Shown here in pieces: positions 1 to 8,245 of a DNA stretch of 27,663 nt; positions within the stretch are counted from its first letter, which is position 1, and each line of letters begins with the position of its first letter. Made by a program: the position numbers and the translations under genes. Below the pieces are notes generated by a model that had not been told where the DNA came from, searched no databases, and was given only the letters and a program-made list of their open reading frames with translations. Source of the stretch: Bacteroidaceae bacterium (GTDB lineage Bacteria > Bacteroidota > Bacteroidia > Bacteroidales > Bacteroidaceae); the NCBI GenBank assembly GCA_900771425.1, contig CAAGNV010000085.1, positions 1-27,663 of the forward strand, in the 5' to 3' direction.

Positions 1-2130
1 CCAATCCGTTCAACATATCAGATTAAGACTCCTAACTTCGTTGCTTGTCACGTTCAGGCTTACCTCCGTATGTACGACGTAACTCGTGGTCTTCGCGAGA
101 ACGGTACATTCCTCCTCAACACAATATGGGACGAGAAGGAACTTGCAGAGAACCTGCCAAACAACGTAAAGCGTTACTTCGCACAGAAGAACATAACTGT
201 ATATTACATCAACGCAACAAAGATTGCTCAGGAAATCGGTCTCGGCAACCGTACAAACACAATCCTCCAGTCTGCATTCTTCCGCATTACTGAAGTCATC
301 CCTGTTGACCTCGCTATTGAACAGATGAAGAAGTTCATCGTGAAGTCTTACGGAAACAAGGGTGAAGATGTTGTCAACATGAACTACGCTGCAGTTGACC
401 GCGGTAACGAATATCATACCCTCGCAATTGATCCTGCATGGGCTTCACTCGCTGACGAACCAGCAGTTGACAATGGCGATCCTGACTACATCAAGAACCT
501 CGTGCGTCCAATCAACGCACAGAACGGTGACCTCCTTCCTGTATCTGCATTCAAGGGTATCGAAGACGGTACTTGGGAACAGGGTACAGCTGCATACGAG
601 AAGCGTGGCGTGAGCGCCATGGTTCCAAAGTGGGATCCTGAATTCTGTTCACAGTGTAACAAGTGTGCATTCGTTTGTCCTCACGCATGTATCCGTCCGT
701 TCGTCATGGACGACACAGAAGCTGCAGGCTTCAAGGATGCTACTATCGACGTACTTGCACCAGCTGCAATCAAGGGCATGAAGTTCCGTATGCAGGTTGG
801 CGTCATGGACTGTCTCGGCTGTGGTAACTGTGTTGACGTATGTCTCGGCAAGAAGGGTCAGAAGGCTCTCTCAATGGTTGCATTCGAAGGCGAGAAGTCA
901 GAAGCAGAAAACTGGAACTGGCTCGTTAAGAATGTCAAGTCAAAGCAAGACCTTCTCGATGTTAAGTCTAACCCACGTCTCAGCCAGTTTGCAACTCCAC
1001 TCTTCGAGTTCTCAGGTGCATGCTCTGGTTGTGGTGAGACACCTTACGTTAAGCTCATTTCACAGCTCTTCGGCGACCGCGAAGTTGTTGCTAACGCTAC
1101 TGGTTGTTCTTCAATCTACTCAGGTTCAATCCCGTCAACTCCATATTGCAAGAACGAGAAGGGACAGGGTCCTGCATGGGCAAACTCTCTGTTCGAAGAC
1201 TTCTGCGAATTCGGTCTCGGTATGACTCTTGCAAACAAGAAGATGCGTGCTCGTATCAAGGCTCTCCTCGAAGAGATGATGCAGAGCGACAAGTGCACTG
1301 CTGAATACAAGGAAGCAGCAGAAGCATGGATTGCTGGCATGAACGACGCTGATGCATCAAAGGCTGCTGCCGCTAAGCTCGTACCACTGGTACAGAAGAA
1401 CGCAGAGGCTGGTTGCCCAATCTGCAAGCAACTCGCCGAACTCAGCCACTTCCTCGTAAAGCGCAGCCAGTGGATTATCGGTGGTGACGGTGCTTCTTAC
1501 GATATCGGTTACGGCGGTCTCGACCACGTACTCGCATCAGGCGAAGACATCAATATCTTCGTTATCGATACAGAAGTTTACTCAAATACTGGTGGTCAGT
1601 CATCAAAGGCTACTCCAATCGGCGCTATCGCTCAGTTCGCAGCAGGTGGTAAGCGTATCACAAAGAAGGACCTCGGTCTCATGCAGGCAACTTACGGTTA
1701 CGTATATGTGGCACAGGTTGCTATGGGTGCTGACAACAACCAATGTCTCAAGGCAATCCGCGAAGCAGAAGCTTATCCAGGTCCATCGCTCATCATCGGC
1801 TATGCTCCATGTATCAACCACGGTCTTAAGGCTAAGGGCGGCATGGGTAAGAGCCAGGCTGAGGAAGCAAAGGCTGTTGAATGTGGTTACTGGCATCTGT
1901 GGCGCTTCGACCCACGTCTCGCAGAACAGGGCAAGAATCCATTCCAACTCGACTCAAAGGAACCAAACTGGGACAACTTCCAGGCATTCCTCGACGGCGA
2001 AGTACGTTACCTTTCACTCAAGAAGGCAAAGCCAGCTGAGGCACAGGAACTCTTCGACGCTGCAAAGAAGGCTGCTCAGCATCGCTATGCTACATACGTT
2101 CGCATGAGCAAGATTGACTACTCAATCTAA
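1..2130 (+). CDS. nifJ: Pyruvate:ferredoxin (flavodoxin) oxidoreductase, C-terminal part (5' end outside window)
   Basis: This enzyme oxidatively decarboxylates pyruvate to acetyl-CoA and passes electrons to ferredoxin or flavodoxin in the cytoplasm; it is central to anaerobic energy metabolism. The frame is open from base 1, giving 709 visible residues. Single-chain family members have about 1,180, so roughly the first 470 are missing. A ferredoxin-like domain is seen with two 4Fe-4S cysteine sets: CSQCNKCAFVCPHAC at about 646-690 and CLGCGNCVDVC at about 811-843. The C-terminal TPP-binding domain follows, with CSGCGETPY near 1020, the GDGASYDIGYGG stretch near 1483-1518 and the EVYSNTGGQSSKATP segment near 1573-1617. 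The reading frame is intact to its TAA and is followed by a strong hairpin terminator. Codon use is strongly biased (CTC, GGT, AAG), as expected for a highly expressed gene. The start and promoter cannot be seen. Confidence 0.97.
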   Translation, partial: PIRSTYQIKTPNFVACHVQAYLRMYDVTRGLRENGTFLLNTIWDEKELAENLPNNVKRYFAQKNITVYYINATKIAQEIGLGNRTNTILQSAFFRITEVIPVDLAIEQMKKFIVKSYGNKGEDVVNMNYAAVDRGNEYHTLAIDPAWASLADEPAVDNGDPDYIKNLVRPINAQNGDLLPVSAFKGIEDGTWEQGTAAYEKRGVSAMVPKWDPEFCSQCNKCAFVCPHACIRPFVMDDTEAAGFKDATIDVLAPAAIKGMKFRMQVGVMDCLGCGNCVDVCLGKKGQKALSMVAFEGEKSEAENWNWLVKNVKSKQDLLDVKSNPRLSQFATPLFEFSGACSGCGETPYVKLISQLFGDREVVANATGCSSIYSGSIPSTPYCKNEKGQGPAWANSLFEDFCEFGLGMTLANKKMRARIKALLEEMMQSDKCTAEYKEAAEAWIAGMNDADASKAAAAKLVPLVQKNAEAGCPICKQLAELSHFLVKRSQWIIGGDGASYDIGYGGLDHVLASGEDINIFVIDTEVYSNTGGQSSKATPIGAIAQFAAGGKRITKKDLGLMQATYGYVYVAQVAMGADNNQCLKAIREAEAYPGPSLIIGYAPCINHGLKAKGGMGKSQAEEAKAVECGYWHLWRFDPRLAEQGKNPFQLDSKEPNWDNFQAFLDGEVRYLSLKKAKPAEAQELFDAAKKAAQHRYATYVRMSKIDYSI

Positions 2131-2197
2131 TAATCTAGTCCATCATCACTTCTCCTTCTCCCTTTGTGGGGGAAGGGGGCTGATGGTGAATATAAAT

Positions 2198-2241
2198 AAA
2201 AAGGCGAAGGAATACAGATTGCTGTGTTCCTTCGCCTTTTT
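2198..2241 (+). terminator. Intrinsic terminator after nifJ (likely bidirectional)
   Basis: A perfect 15-bp inverted repeat (2198-2212 with 2227-2241) encloses a 14-nt loop that can pair further through ACA/TGT. The stem has an A-run on one side and a T-run on the other, so it could stop transcripts in either direction: nifJ on the plus strand and the convergent nucleosidase gene on the minus strand. A second, imperfect purine/pyrimidine-rich inverted repeat lies just upstream (about 2139-2188). Confidence 0.85.
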
Positions 2242-2314
2242 ATTGTGTAGGGCGGTTTGGATAGAACTGATGGGGCAAATAGACCTGATGGGTATTTGTG
2301 ACCTCACAGACTGA

Positions 2315-2360
2315 TGTGCACCTGATACCTGATGCACCTGATGTACCTAATGTACCTTAT
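2315..2360. repeat. Short degenerate direct repeats (ACCTGATG / ACCTAATG type)
   Basis: Several imperfect copies of an approximately 9-10 bp word (CACCTGATAC, CTGATGCACC, TGATGTACC, TAATGTACC) occur head to tail between the nifJ terminator and the convergent nucleosidase stop codon. There is no reading frame or hairpin with clear meaning. Simple slippage-type sequence is the easiest explanation. Confidence 0.5.
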
Positions 2361-2376
2361 TGGACGCGTTGTTGTG

Positions 2377-3048
2377 TTACAGACTATTCAGGAAAGTGTG
2401 GAGGGTGTTGAATGAGTTGTCAGCGAGTGTTGCCCAGAAGTTCATGTACTCTTCAACGTGCTCGGTTGAGCCTACTGTATCGCTTATGATACGCATTGAG
2501 ATGAATGGCGTGTTCATGATTTTGCATGCATGGGCGATGGCGCATGACTCCATATCGACTGCAAGCCCGTTGGGGTAACGGCTCTTGATGTCTTCCAACT
2601 TGGCACGGTCGGTGATGAACTGGTCGCCAGTGCAGATGGTTCCGAACTTTACTTGTGGGAGATTCATTGCTTGTGCCCTTTGTAGTAAATGACTGCTGAC
2701 AGGGTAGGGGCTTACGATGTCCATGCCTTCGCCTTCCTCGCCTACATAGGCATCGTGATAGACCAGTTCGTTGGCTACTACCACATCCATGATCTTGACA
2801 TCTGTGTCGATGCCACCGGCTACTCCTGAACTGATGAGGTAGTCGGGCTTGTAGTGATTGATGAATTCAACAGCACCTACGGCTGCATTGACTTTGCCCA
2901 ATCCACACTTATGTAGCACGATACGCTTGCCGTTCAGCATACCTGTGGTGTATGTGAATTGACCGAAAGCCTCTTCCTGTGTGTCGCTGAGCAGAGTCCT
3001 GAGACTTGCCATCTCCTTGTCCATTGCAACTATTATTCCGATTGTCAT
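2377..3048 (-). CDS. mtnN: 5'-methylthioadenosine / S-adenosylhomocysteine nucleosidase
   Basis: A 223-residue cytoplasmic hydrolase of the PNP/UDP phosphorylase fold. It cleaves adenine from S-adenosylhomocysteine and methylthioadenosine, which removes inhibitory by-products of methylation and polyamine synthesis and feeds the LuxS branch of the methyl cycle. The start matches the family: GIIVAMDKE places the catalytic acid at E12. The SGVAGG loop is at about 74-79, GDQF at 141-144, the nucleoside-binding VDMES motif ends with E167, and the catalytic aspartate is D190 in IISD. The E-to-D spacing of 23 residues equals that of the E. coli enzyme (E174/D197). Length is normal. A TAnnTTTG box sits about 40 bases upstream on the minus strand, so it appears to be monocistronic. 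A futalosine hydrolase role is possible in this superfamily but less likely given the match. Confidence 0.93.
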   Translation of the reverse strand: MTIGIIVAMDKEMASLRTLLSDTQEEAFGQFTYTTGMLNGKRIVLHKCGLGKVNAAVGAVEFINHYKPDYLISSGVAGGIDTDVKIMDVVVANELVYHDAYVGEEGEGMDIVSPYPVSSHLLQRAQAMNLPQVKFGTICTGDQFITDRAKLEDIKSRYPNGLAVDMESCAIAHACKIMNTPFISMRIISDTVGSTEHVEEYMNFWATLADNSFNTLHTFLNSL

Positions 3049-3089
3049 ATTGGGTTGTTTTGTTTAGTTTGGTTTTATTGTTTCGCCTG

Positions 3090-3097
3090 CAAATATA
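3090..3097 (-). promoter_or_regulatory. Bacteroidetes -7 box for mtnN
   Basis: The minus strand reads TATATTTG, an exact TAnnTTTG match, with the ATG about 42 bases further on. No convincing -33 element was found. The region 3049-3202 therefore serves as a divergent promoter region. Confidence 0.6.
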
Positions 3098-3164
3098 AGG
3101 CTTTTTTAGGGAATTTCCTATGCATGCTTAGGATTTTTTCTGCATTTACGTTGTTTTTGTTGCT

Positions 3165-3172
3165 TATCTTTG
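3165..3172 (+). promoter_or_regulatory. Bacteroidetes -7 box for the outer-membrane protein gene
   Basis: TATCTTTG, an exact TAnnTTTG match, lies 30 bases before the ATG at 3203. A strong AGGAGG ribosome-binding sequence lies between them (about 3190-3196), which is unusual in a window where most genes lack one. No clear -33 element. Confidence 0.6.
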
Positions 3173-3202
3173 CATCCAAATCAACATTAAAGGAGGCACG
3201 AT

Positions 3203-3904
3203 ATGAAATGTATGAAGATTTTATTGTTGTTTGTGACGTCGGCATTGTCTGCTGTTTCTGCTGATGCTCAGAGTTATTGGCGCAATGTCAATCCTGAACC
3301 GTTTGGCGTCCATGTAGGCTATATGTCGAAGCAATGGGAAACTGATTTTGGTGACCACAAGTATAAGGAAAACTTGTGGGGCAAGGAAGATCGCCGTCTT
3401 CACGGCCTTCAGATTGGCTTTTCTTACATGCCAATCAGCCAGTACAGAATAGGTCTCTATACTGGGTTGTTTGCTGAATTGTGCTTCTCTTCGGGTGAAA
3501 GCATGGGTTATGATAATTTCAGTGAGGGCAGTTTCTATGTACCGGCTCATGTTGCGGTGAGCCTGCCTATGGGTCGCGATGCGGCTTTCACGCTTCATGG
3601 CGGTTTGGGAGTGAGTTGTGCTGTTGCTGGTGAGTTTTATGATGACGGTTGCTGGTACGACGAATATGGTGAGCGTCACCATTATGACGGCGAGTTTATG
3701 CACTACGGCCGTAACGGATGGCCTCGGCGCTTCAATACGGCGCTCGAACTCGGTGGCATGCTTCGCATAAACAGATTTACTGTCAATGCCGCTTATTCGT
3801 GGGGATTGACTGACCATAATTTCTATAACGAAATGCCTCATCACAGCACTCATCAAAACAAGATTAGTGTGACGCTTGGCTGGTCTTTCAATAATGACTG
3901 GTAA
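3203..3904 (+). CDS. Predicted outer-membrane beta-barrel protein with signal peptide
   Basis: A 233-residue protein. The N-terminus is a classical signal peptide: K residues at 2 and 5, a hydrophobic stretch ILLLFVTSALSAVSA, and a likely cleavage after ADA near residue 22. The mature part is rich in alternating hydrophobic/polar strands and in Gly, Tyr and Trp (for example LHGLQIGFSYMP, YRIGLYTGLF, FTVNAAYSWGL), and it ends in the strand KISVTLGWSFNNDW. That pattern is typical of small 8-stranded outer-membrane barrels in Bacteroidetes. A His/Asp/Tyr-rich loop (about 145-180) would face outwards. The start is supported by a strong AGGAGG seven bases upstream. It has its own promoter. I do not recognise a specific function. 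A transport or structural role would be guesswork. Confidence 0.75.
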   Translation: MKCMKILLLFVTSALSAVSADAQSYWRNVNPEPFGVHVGYMSKQWETDFGDHKYKENLWGKEDRRLHGLQIGFSYMPISQYRIGLYTGLFAELCFSSGESMGYDNFSEGSFYVPAHVAVSLPMGRDAAFTLHGGLGVSCAVAGEFYDDGCWYDEYGERHHYDGEFMHYGRNGWPRRFNTALELGGMLRINRFTVNAAYSWGLTDHNFYNEMPHHSTHQNKISVTLGWSFNNDW

Positions 3905-3971
3905 GTGCTGATTGACAATTCGTTCAACTTGTGACTCTTGTTTTCTTTAATGCTGTGTCATACTTGAATTG

Positions 3972-4125
3972 ACATGCGTGCTCGTTCTGCGCAACACGAG
4001 TGTACGTTCAGCCTCGAAGGAGTGCACGTTCAGCCTCGAAGGAGTGCACGTTCAGGCTCGAAGGAGTGTACGTTCAGCCTCGAAGGAGTGTACGTTCAGG
4101 CTCGAACAACCATACGTTTTGCCGT
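3972..4125 (+). repeat. 22-bp tandem repeat array A (homogenised type)
   Basis: Seven units with exact 22-bp spacing start at 3972, 3994, 4016, 4038, 4060, 4082 and 4104. The middle five are nearly identical: core GTGTACGTTC or GTGCACGTTC plus linker AGCCTCGAAGGA (one position is G in some copies). The first and last are decayed. The array starts 67 bases after the stop of the barrel-protein gene and ends about 140 bases before the lpxD promoter. Since 22 is not a multiple of three, it does not encode a repeated peptide. It shares unit length, phase and sequence with arrays B and C elsewhere in the window. The rest of 3905-4264 shows nothing else I can name. Confidence 0.9.
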
Positions 4126-4264
4126 CGTTGTCCATATAATATTGTCCGTATGTTTTTGCGGCTTTACTTCTTCCTGTATTTTTAACTCATACCACCAAAA
4201 TAAGTATTTTGGCGCATTATTGTTCTGTAAACCGCTTTGGTTTGTATAAAAAGTGAATTTAGTA

Positions 4265-4294
4265 TTTGTATTTCGTAATTTATTACTATCTTTG
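4265..4294 (+). promoter_or_regulatory. Promoter of the lpxD-lpxC/fabZ-lpxA operon
   Basis: A TTTG -33 element (4265-4268) and a TATCTTTG -7 box (4287-4294) are separated by 18 bases, close to the Bacteroidetes primary-sigma consensus. The transcript start would fall near 4300, giving a leader of about 40 bases before the lpxD ATG. Confidence 0.75.
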
Positions 4295-4341
4295 CAGAAA
4301 GTTTTGACTATTTGAAACTGACTGAATAGAAAATTGACGTA

Positions 4342-5391
4342 ATGGAAATAACAGCAGGGCAAATCGCCGCATATATAAACGGACAGGTTGAGGGAAACCC
4401 CGACATTCAGGTTAATAAGTTTGCAAAGATAGAGGAAGGTACGGAAGGTGCCATTTCGTTCCTTGCCAACCCACAGTATGAGCACTATATCTATGACACG
4501 AAGTCGAGCGTGGTGCTTGTCAGCAAGGATTGGAAACCAACGGGTAATGTGGCTGCGACGCTGATTCGCGTTGACAATCCTTACGAATCGATTGCTACTT
4601 TGCTGAAACTCTATGAATCGATGAAACCGAAGCACTCGGGTATCGATCCCCTGGCTTATATCGCACCGACTGCAAAGATAGGCAAGGACGTATTTCTAGC
4701 ACCGTTTGCTGCCGTAGGCGATTATGCCGAGATAGGCGACGGCGCTCAACTCCATCCTCATGCAACGGTCGGCGCTCGTGCCAAGGTAGGCAAGAATACC
4801 ATTATGTACAGCAATTCAGTCGTTTACCACGACTGTATAGTAGGCAACGACTGCATACTCCATGCCGGAAGCGTGATAGGTGCCGATGGATTCGGTTTTG
4901 CACCTACGGCCAACGGTTACGAGAAGATACCGCAGATTGGTATCGTAACCATAGAAGATAACGTGGAAATCGGTGCCAATACATGTGTTGACCGTTCAAC
5001 AATGGGGACGACAATCGTTCATAAGGGCGTGAAACTCGACAACTTGGTTCAGATTGCACATAACGTAGAGGTCGGTGCCAATACAGTTATGTCAGCACAG
5101 GTCGGTATAGCCGGAAGTACAAAGATAGGTGAGTGGTGCATGTTCGGCGGACAGGTCGGCGTGGCTGGCCACATAACCATCGGCGACCGCGTGAATGCAG
5201 GTGGTCAGTCAGGACTTACAGGCGGCCGAAAACTGCGTCAAGGCAATTGCACCGTAATGGGCTATCCGGCTATCGAACACTCTAATTTCGCACGTTCGGC
5301 AGCGGCCCTGAAGAGTTTGCCGGAACTTGTCAAAGAAGTAAACGAATTAAAGAAAGAAATAGAAGAACTGAAGAAATGCAAAAGCAACTGA
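4342..5391 (+). CDS. lpxD: UDP-3-O-(3-hydroxyacyl)glucosamine N-acyltransferase
   Basis: It catalyses the third step of lipid A synthesis, transferring a 3-hydroxyacyl chain from ACP to the 2-amino group of the sugar, in the cytoplasm. The protein has 349 residues, a usual length. The N-terminal uridine-binding domain (about 1-100) includes GAISFLANPQYE. A left-handed beta-helix of hexapeptide repeats follows (about 105-320). The catalytic histidine is H240 in VQIAHNVEVG, equivalent to E. coli H239, and the ADGFGFAP segment is at 181-188. The C-terminus (about 325-346) is a lysine/glutamate heptad-like coiled coil. It is the first gene after a good promoter. Its last 16 bases overlap the start of lpxC-fabZ, indicating translational coupling. 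No Shine-Dalgarno is visible. Confidence 0.97.
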   Translation: MEITAGQIAAYINGQVEGNPDIQVNKFAKIEEGTEGAISFLANPQYEHYIYDTKSSVVLVSKDWKPTGNVAATLIRVDNPYESIATLLKLYESMKPKHSGIDPLAYIAPTAKIGKDVFLAPFAAVGDYAEIGDGAQLHPHATVGARAKVGKNTIMYSNSVVYHDCIVGNDCILHAGSVIGADGFGFAPTANGYEKIPQIGIVTIEDNVEIGANTCVDRSTMGTTIVHKGVKLDNLVQIAHNVEVGANTVMSAQVGIAGSTKIGEWCMFGGQVGVAGHITIGDRVNAGGQSGLTGGRKLRQGNCTVMGYPAIEHSNFARSAAALKSLPELVKEVNELKKEIEELKKCKSN

Positions 5392-6758
5392 CTCTGAAAC
5401 AAAACTTTACCGTTAAGAGTAAAGGACTGCACACAGGACAGTTCATCACTGCTACGTTCTGTCCTGCAGCCGAAGATTATGGCTACAAGATTCAGCGTAC
5501 AGACCTTGAAAACCAACCCGTGATTGACTGCCTTGCCGAAAACGTGGGCGAGACTCAGCGCGGTACAGTATTGGTGAAAGGCGATATAAAGATAAGTACC
5601 ATCGAACATGCGATGGCAGCACTCTATGCATCAGGCATCGACAACTGCCTAATACAACTCGACGGACCCGAAATGCCTATCCTTGACGGCAGTTCGGCTG
5701 TATTCATTGACGAGATACAGAAGGCAGGAATAACCGAGCAGAGCCGCAACAAGAATTACTATATCGTAAAGAAAAAGATAGAGGTAAAGGGCTCAAATGG
5801 CGAACACATCATAATCACGCCAGACGAAGAGTTCTGCGTCAACACCATGATTGCGTTCGACAGCAAAGTCCTGGCCAGCCAGTTCGCTACACTCGACCAC
5901 ATGGCAGACTTTGGCAAAGAAATATCATCGGCACGTACGTTCGTATTCGTGCGTGAAGTACAGCCGCTGCTCGAACTCGGACTCATCAAGGGTGGTGATC
6001 TCGACAATGCTATCGTCATTTACGAAAACGAACTGCCTCAGGACAAGTTCGATGCACTCGCCGACAAGATTGGCATTGAGCACCGCGACGCAACACAACT
6101 GGGCTACCTTAACACACGCCCGCTCACATGGTCGAACGAGACAGCACGCCATAAGTTGCTCGACATCATCGGTGACCTTGCACTCGTAGGACGACCAATA
6201 AAGGGACGCGTCATCGCTACCAAACCAGGACACACCATAAACAATAAGTTTGCACGCGAACTGCGCCGCGACATACGCAAGCACGAAGTGCAGGCTCCTG
6301 TATATGATGCCAACAAAGTACCCGTCATCGACATCAACCGCATACGCGAACTCATTCCACACCGCTACCCAATGCTCCTTGTCGATAAGATTATCGACAT
6401 CGATGAGAACCAAATAGTCGGTGTGAAGAACGTTACAGTCAACGAACCATTCTTTCAGGGCCACTTCCCGCAAGAACCAGTCATGCCGGGAGTATTGCTC
6501 ATCGAAGCAATGGCACAGGCAGGCGGTATGCTCGTGATGAGTACCCTCGACGAACCAGAGAAGTGGACAGCCTACTTCATGAAGATTGACAAGGTAAAGT
6601 TCCGCCGTAAGGTCGTTCCGGGCGATACACTCATCTTCAAGGTCACACTCCTCGGGCCAGTACGCCACGGCATCTCGTCAATGGCCGGCTACATATTCGT
6701 AGGCGATACATTGGTGGCCGAAGCAGAATTCACTGCACAGATAATAAAGAATAAATAA
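5376..6758 (+). CDS. lpxC-fabZ: Bifunctional UDP-3-O-acyl-GlcNAc deacetylase / 3-hydroxyacyl-ACP dehydratase
   Basis: A natural fusion of two enzymes that compete for the same 3-hydroxyacyl-ACP pool: LpxC (committed step of lipid A synthesis, zinc deacetylase) and FabZ (dehydration in fatty acid elongation). The LpxC part (about 1-305) has the zinc ligands H78 (STIEHAMAA), H259 and D263 (ARHKLLD), and the catalytic-region H286 (KPGHTINNK). The FabZ part (about 318-460) has PHRYPMLLVD, the catalytic H363 in GHFP and E377 in LLIEAMAQAGG, spaced 14 residues apart as in stand-alone FabZ. All key residues are present, so both activities look intact. The fusion is known from Bacteroidetes. It overlaps lpxD by 16 bases and is followed after 29 bases by lpxA, so expression of the three is coupled. 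Confidence 0.97.
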   Translation: MQKQLTLKQNFTVKSKGLHTGQFITATFCPAAEDYGYKIQRTDLENQPVIDCLAENVGETQRGTVLVKGDIKISTIEHAMAALYASGIDNCLIQLDGPEMPILDGSSAVFIDEIQKAGITEQSRNKNYYIVKKKIEVKGSNGEHIIITPDEEFCVNTMIAFDSKVLASQFATLDHMADFGKEISSARTFVFVREVQPLLELGLIKGGDLDNAIVIYENELPQDKFDALADKIGIEHRDATQLGYLNTRPLTWSNETARHKLLDIIGDLALVGRPIKGRVIATKPGHTINNKFARELRRDIRKHEVQAPVYDANKVPVIDINRIRELIPHRYPMLLVDKIIDIDENQIVGVKNVTVNEPFFQGHFPQEPVMPGVLLIEAMAQAGGMLVMSTLDEPEKWTAYFMKIDKVKFRRKVVPGDTLIFKVTLLGPVRHGISSMAGYIFVGDTLVAEAEFTAQIIKNK

Positions 6759-6787
6759 AAGAACAAAATCACTGAACAAACTATTAT

Positions 6788-7561
6788 ATGAGTAAAATCA
6801 GTCCACTGGCATATATCGACCCAGAAGCAAAGATAGGCGAGAACTGTACCATCGGTCCTTTCTGCTTTATTGACAAAGGAGTAGAAATAGGTGACAACAA
6901 CGAATTGATGAACAGCGTGACACTCCTCAGCGGAACACGCATGGGCAACGAAAACCTTATATTCCCAGGTGCAGTAATCGGTGCCATACCGCAGGACCTC
7001 AAGTTCAAGGGCGAGGAAACCACCGTACAGATAGGCAACGGCAACCGCATCCGCGAGAACGTAACCATTCACCGCGGTACGGCAAGTAAGGGCACAACCA
7101 TCGTAGGCAGCAACAACCTTATCATGGAGAACGCCCACATTGCACACGATTGCGTCTTTGGCAGCAACATCATCATGGGCAACTCAACAAAACTGGCCGG
7201 TGAAGTAATCGTTGATGACCAAGCAATCATTTCGGCAGCAGTACTCGTACACCAGTTCACACGTATCGGCGGAGTGTCAATGACACAAGGCGGCACACGT
7301 ACCGGACAGGACATCCCTCCATACGTCATCGCAGCGCGCGAACCAGTTTCGTACTGCGGCATTAACCTCGTAGGACTCCGTCGCCGTGGATTCTCACGCG
7401 AACTCATCGACAACATACACGACTGCTACCGAATCATCTATAACAGCAACCTCCGTGTCGTCGAGGCTCTTGAACGCATCAAGGCCGAGATTCCAATGAG
7501 CAAGGAGATTCAGTACATCATCGATTTCGTAAGCTCAGTACAAAGAGGAATAATCAGGTAA
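6788..7561 (+). CDS. lpxA: Acyl-ACP--UDP-N-acetylglucosamine O-acyltransferase
   Basis: First enzyme of lipid A synthesis: it attaches a 3-hydroxyacyl chain to UDP-GlcNAc in the cytoplasm. It has 257 residues (E. coli LpxA has 262). Left-handed beta-helix hexapeptide repeats run from residue 6 to about 190 (ISPLAYIDPEAKIGENCTIG). The catalytic histidine is H120 in NAHIAHDC, matching E. coli H125. The C-terminal helical part (LRRRGFSRELIDNIHDCYRII) is typical. It sits after lpxC-fabZ in the Bacteroidetes order lpxD-lpxC/fabZ-lpxA. A 127-base gap, unusually poor in G, separates it from the next gene. Confidence 0.97.
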   Translation: MSKISPLAYIDPEAKIGENCTIGPFCFIDKGVEIGDNNELMNSVTLLSGTRMGNENLIFPGAVIGAIPQDLKFKGEETTVQIGNGNRIRENVTIHRGTASKGTTIVGSNNLIMENAHIAHDCVFGSNIIMGNSTKLAGEVIVDDQAIISAAVLVHQFTRIGGVSMTQGGTRTGQDIPPYVIAAREPVSYCGINLVGLRRRGFSRELIDNIHDCYRIIYNSNLRVVEALERIKAEIPMSKEIQYIIDFVSSVQRGIIR

Positions 7562-7602
7562 ACAGTTGAAAAGGAAAGCAGATTAGAAGCAATCAATCAA
7601 TG

Positions 7603-7688
7603 TCCAATCCCTAACCCCCTTAATCTCATCAACTCCCAAATTCATAAACAACCACATTGCAAACAATAAATAAAACAACATACTAACC
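7603..7688 (+). promoter_or_regulatory. G-depleted, C/A-rich leader between lpxA and the miaA segment
   Basis: These 86 plus-strand bases contain a single G (7659) and are rich in C and A, with no hairpin. RNA of this composition is unstructured and resembles Rho-loading (rut) sequence. It may attenuate read-through from the lpx genes. No TAnnTTTG box was found here, so the downstream genes probably depend on read-through. The functional reading is inference. Confidence 0.35.
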
Positions 7689-8237
7689 ATGATATACAGA
7701 CTATTACTTATCTCAGACGAAGTTGACAACTTCATGAGAGAAATCAAGATAGGCTCTGACGCCACATTCCTTGACCTTAACAAGGCAATACTCGACTCTT
7801 GTGGCTATACTGACGACCAGATGACTTCGTTTGTCATGTGTGAGGACGGATGGCAGAAAGGGCAGGAAATCACACGCGAGGTTATGGACACCGACAGCGA
7901 CCAAGACTCATACGTCATGGCAACGACAAACCTGGACGAGTTCATCGAAGACGAGCACCAGCACATTCTCTACATCTTCGATCCACTGGCTGACAGGTGC
8001 TTCTTCATCGAAGTAGCAGAAATCATCACAGGCAAGAAACTCTCAGCACCGAAAGTGACGCGCACGCTGGGAGAGGCTCCTAAACAACTGACCGATTTCG
8101 ACGAACTCTTCGCACGCAATCCTATATCAGTAGATTCAGACCTCGATATCGACGAAGACCTATACGGCGACGGTATTTCAGAAGAGGACAACGACCTCGA
8201 AGGACTAGACATCAGTGACGGAAACCCTTTTGACTGA
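7689..8237 (+). CDS. IS1096-passenger TnpR / pRiA4b ORF-3-like protein, acidic C-terminus
   Basis: A 182-residue, strongly acidic cytoplasmic protein. The N-terminal region (about 1-110) has the look of the pRiA4b ORF-3-like family (PF07929): MIYRLLLISDEVDNFMREIKI, FLDLNKAILDSCGYTDDQMTSF, the FVMCEDGWQKGQEI segment and HILYIFDPLADRCFFIEV. The C-terminus (about 130-182) is dominated by Asp and Glu (DSDLDIDEDLYGD, EEDNDLEGLDISD) and is likely disordered. No transposase or inverted repeats surround it, so the family name reflects history, not mobility. It lies eight bases before miaA and is presumably co-transcribed with it. The biochemical function of the family is unknown to me. Confidence 0.75.
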   Translation: MIYRLLLISDEVDNFMREIKIGSDATFLDLNKAILDSCGYTDDQMTSFVMCEDGWQKGQEITREVMDTDSDQDSYVMATTNLDEFIEDEHQHILYIFDPLADRCFFIEVAEIITGKKLSAPKVTRTLGEAPKQLTDFDELFARNPISVDSDLDIDEDLYGDGISEEDNDLEGLDISDGNPFD

Positions 8238-8245
8238 ACAGTACA

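Noticed and set aside
3972..4125. CRISPR array
   Set aside because: Units follow each other without spacers, the unit is only 22 bp, and no cas genes are present. The same holds for 16309-16445 and 24501-24632.
3974..4249. Small protein with a repeated peptide over array A
   Set aside because: Two overlapping frames are open across the array, but a 22-bp period changes frame each unit, so no frame is selected. No family resemblance. Similar frames over arrays B and C are rejected for the same reason.
7689..8237. Active IS1096-like mobile element
   Set aside because: Only the passenger-like protein family is present. There is no transposase, terminal inverted repeat or target duplication, and the gene is embedded in an operon.
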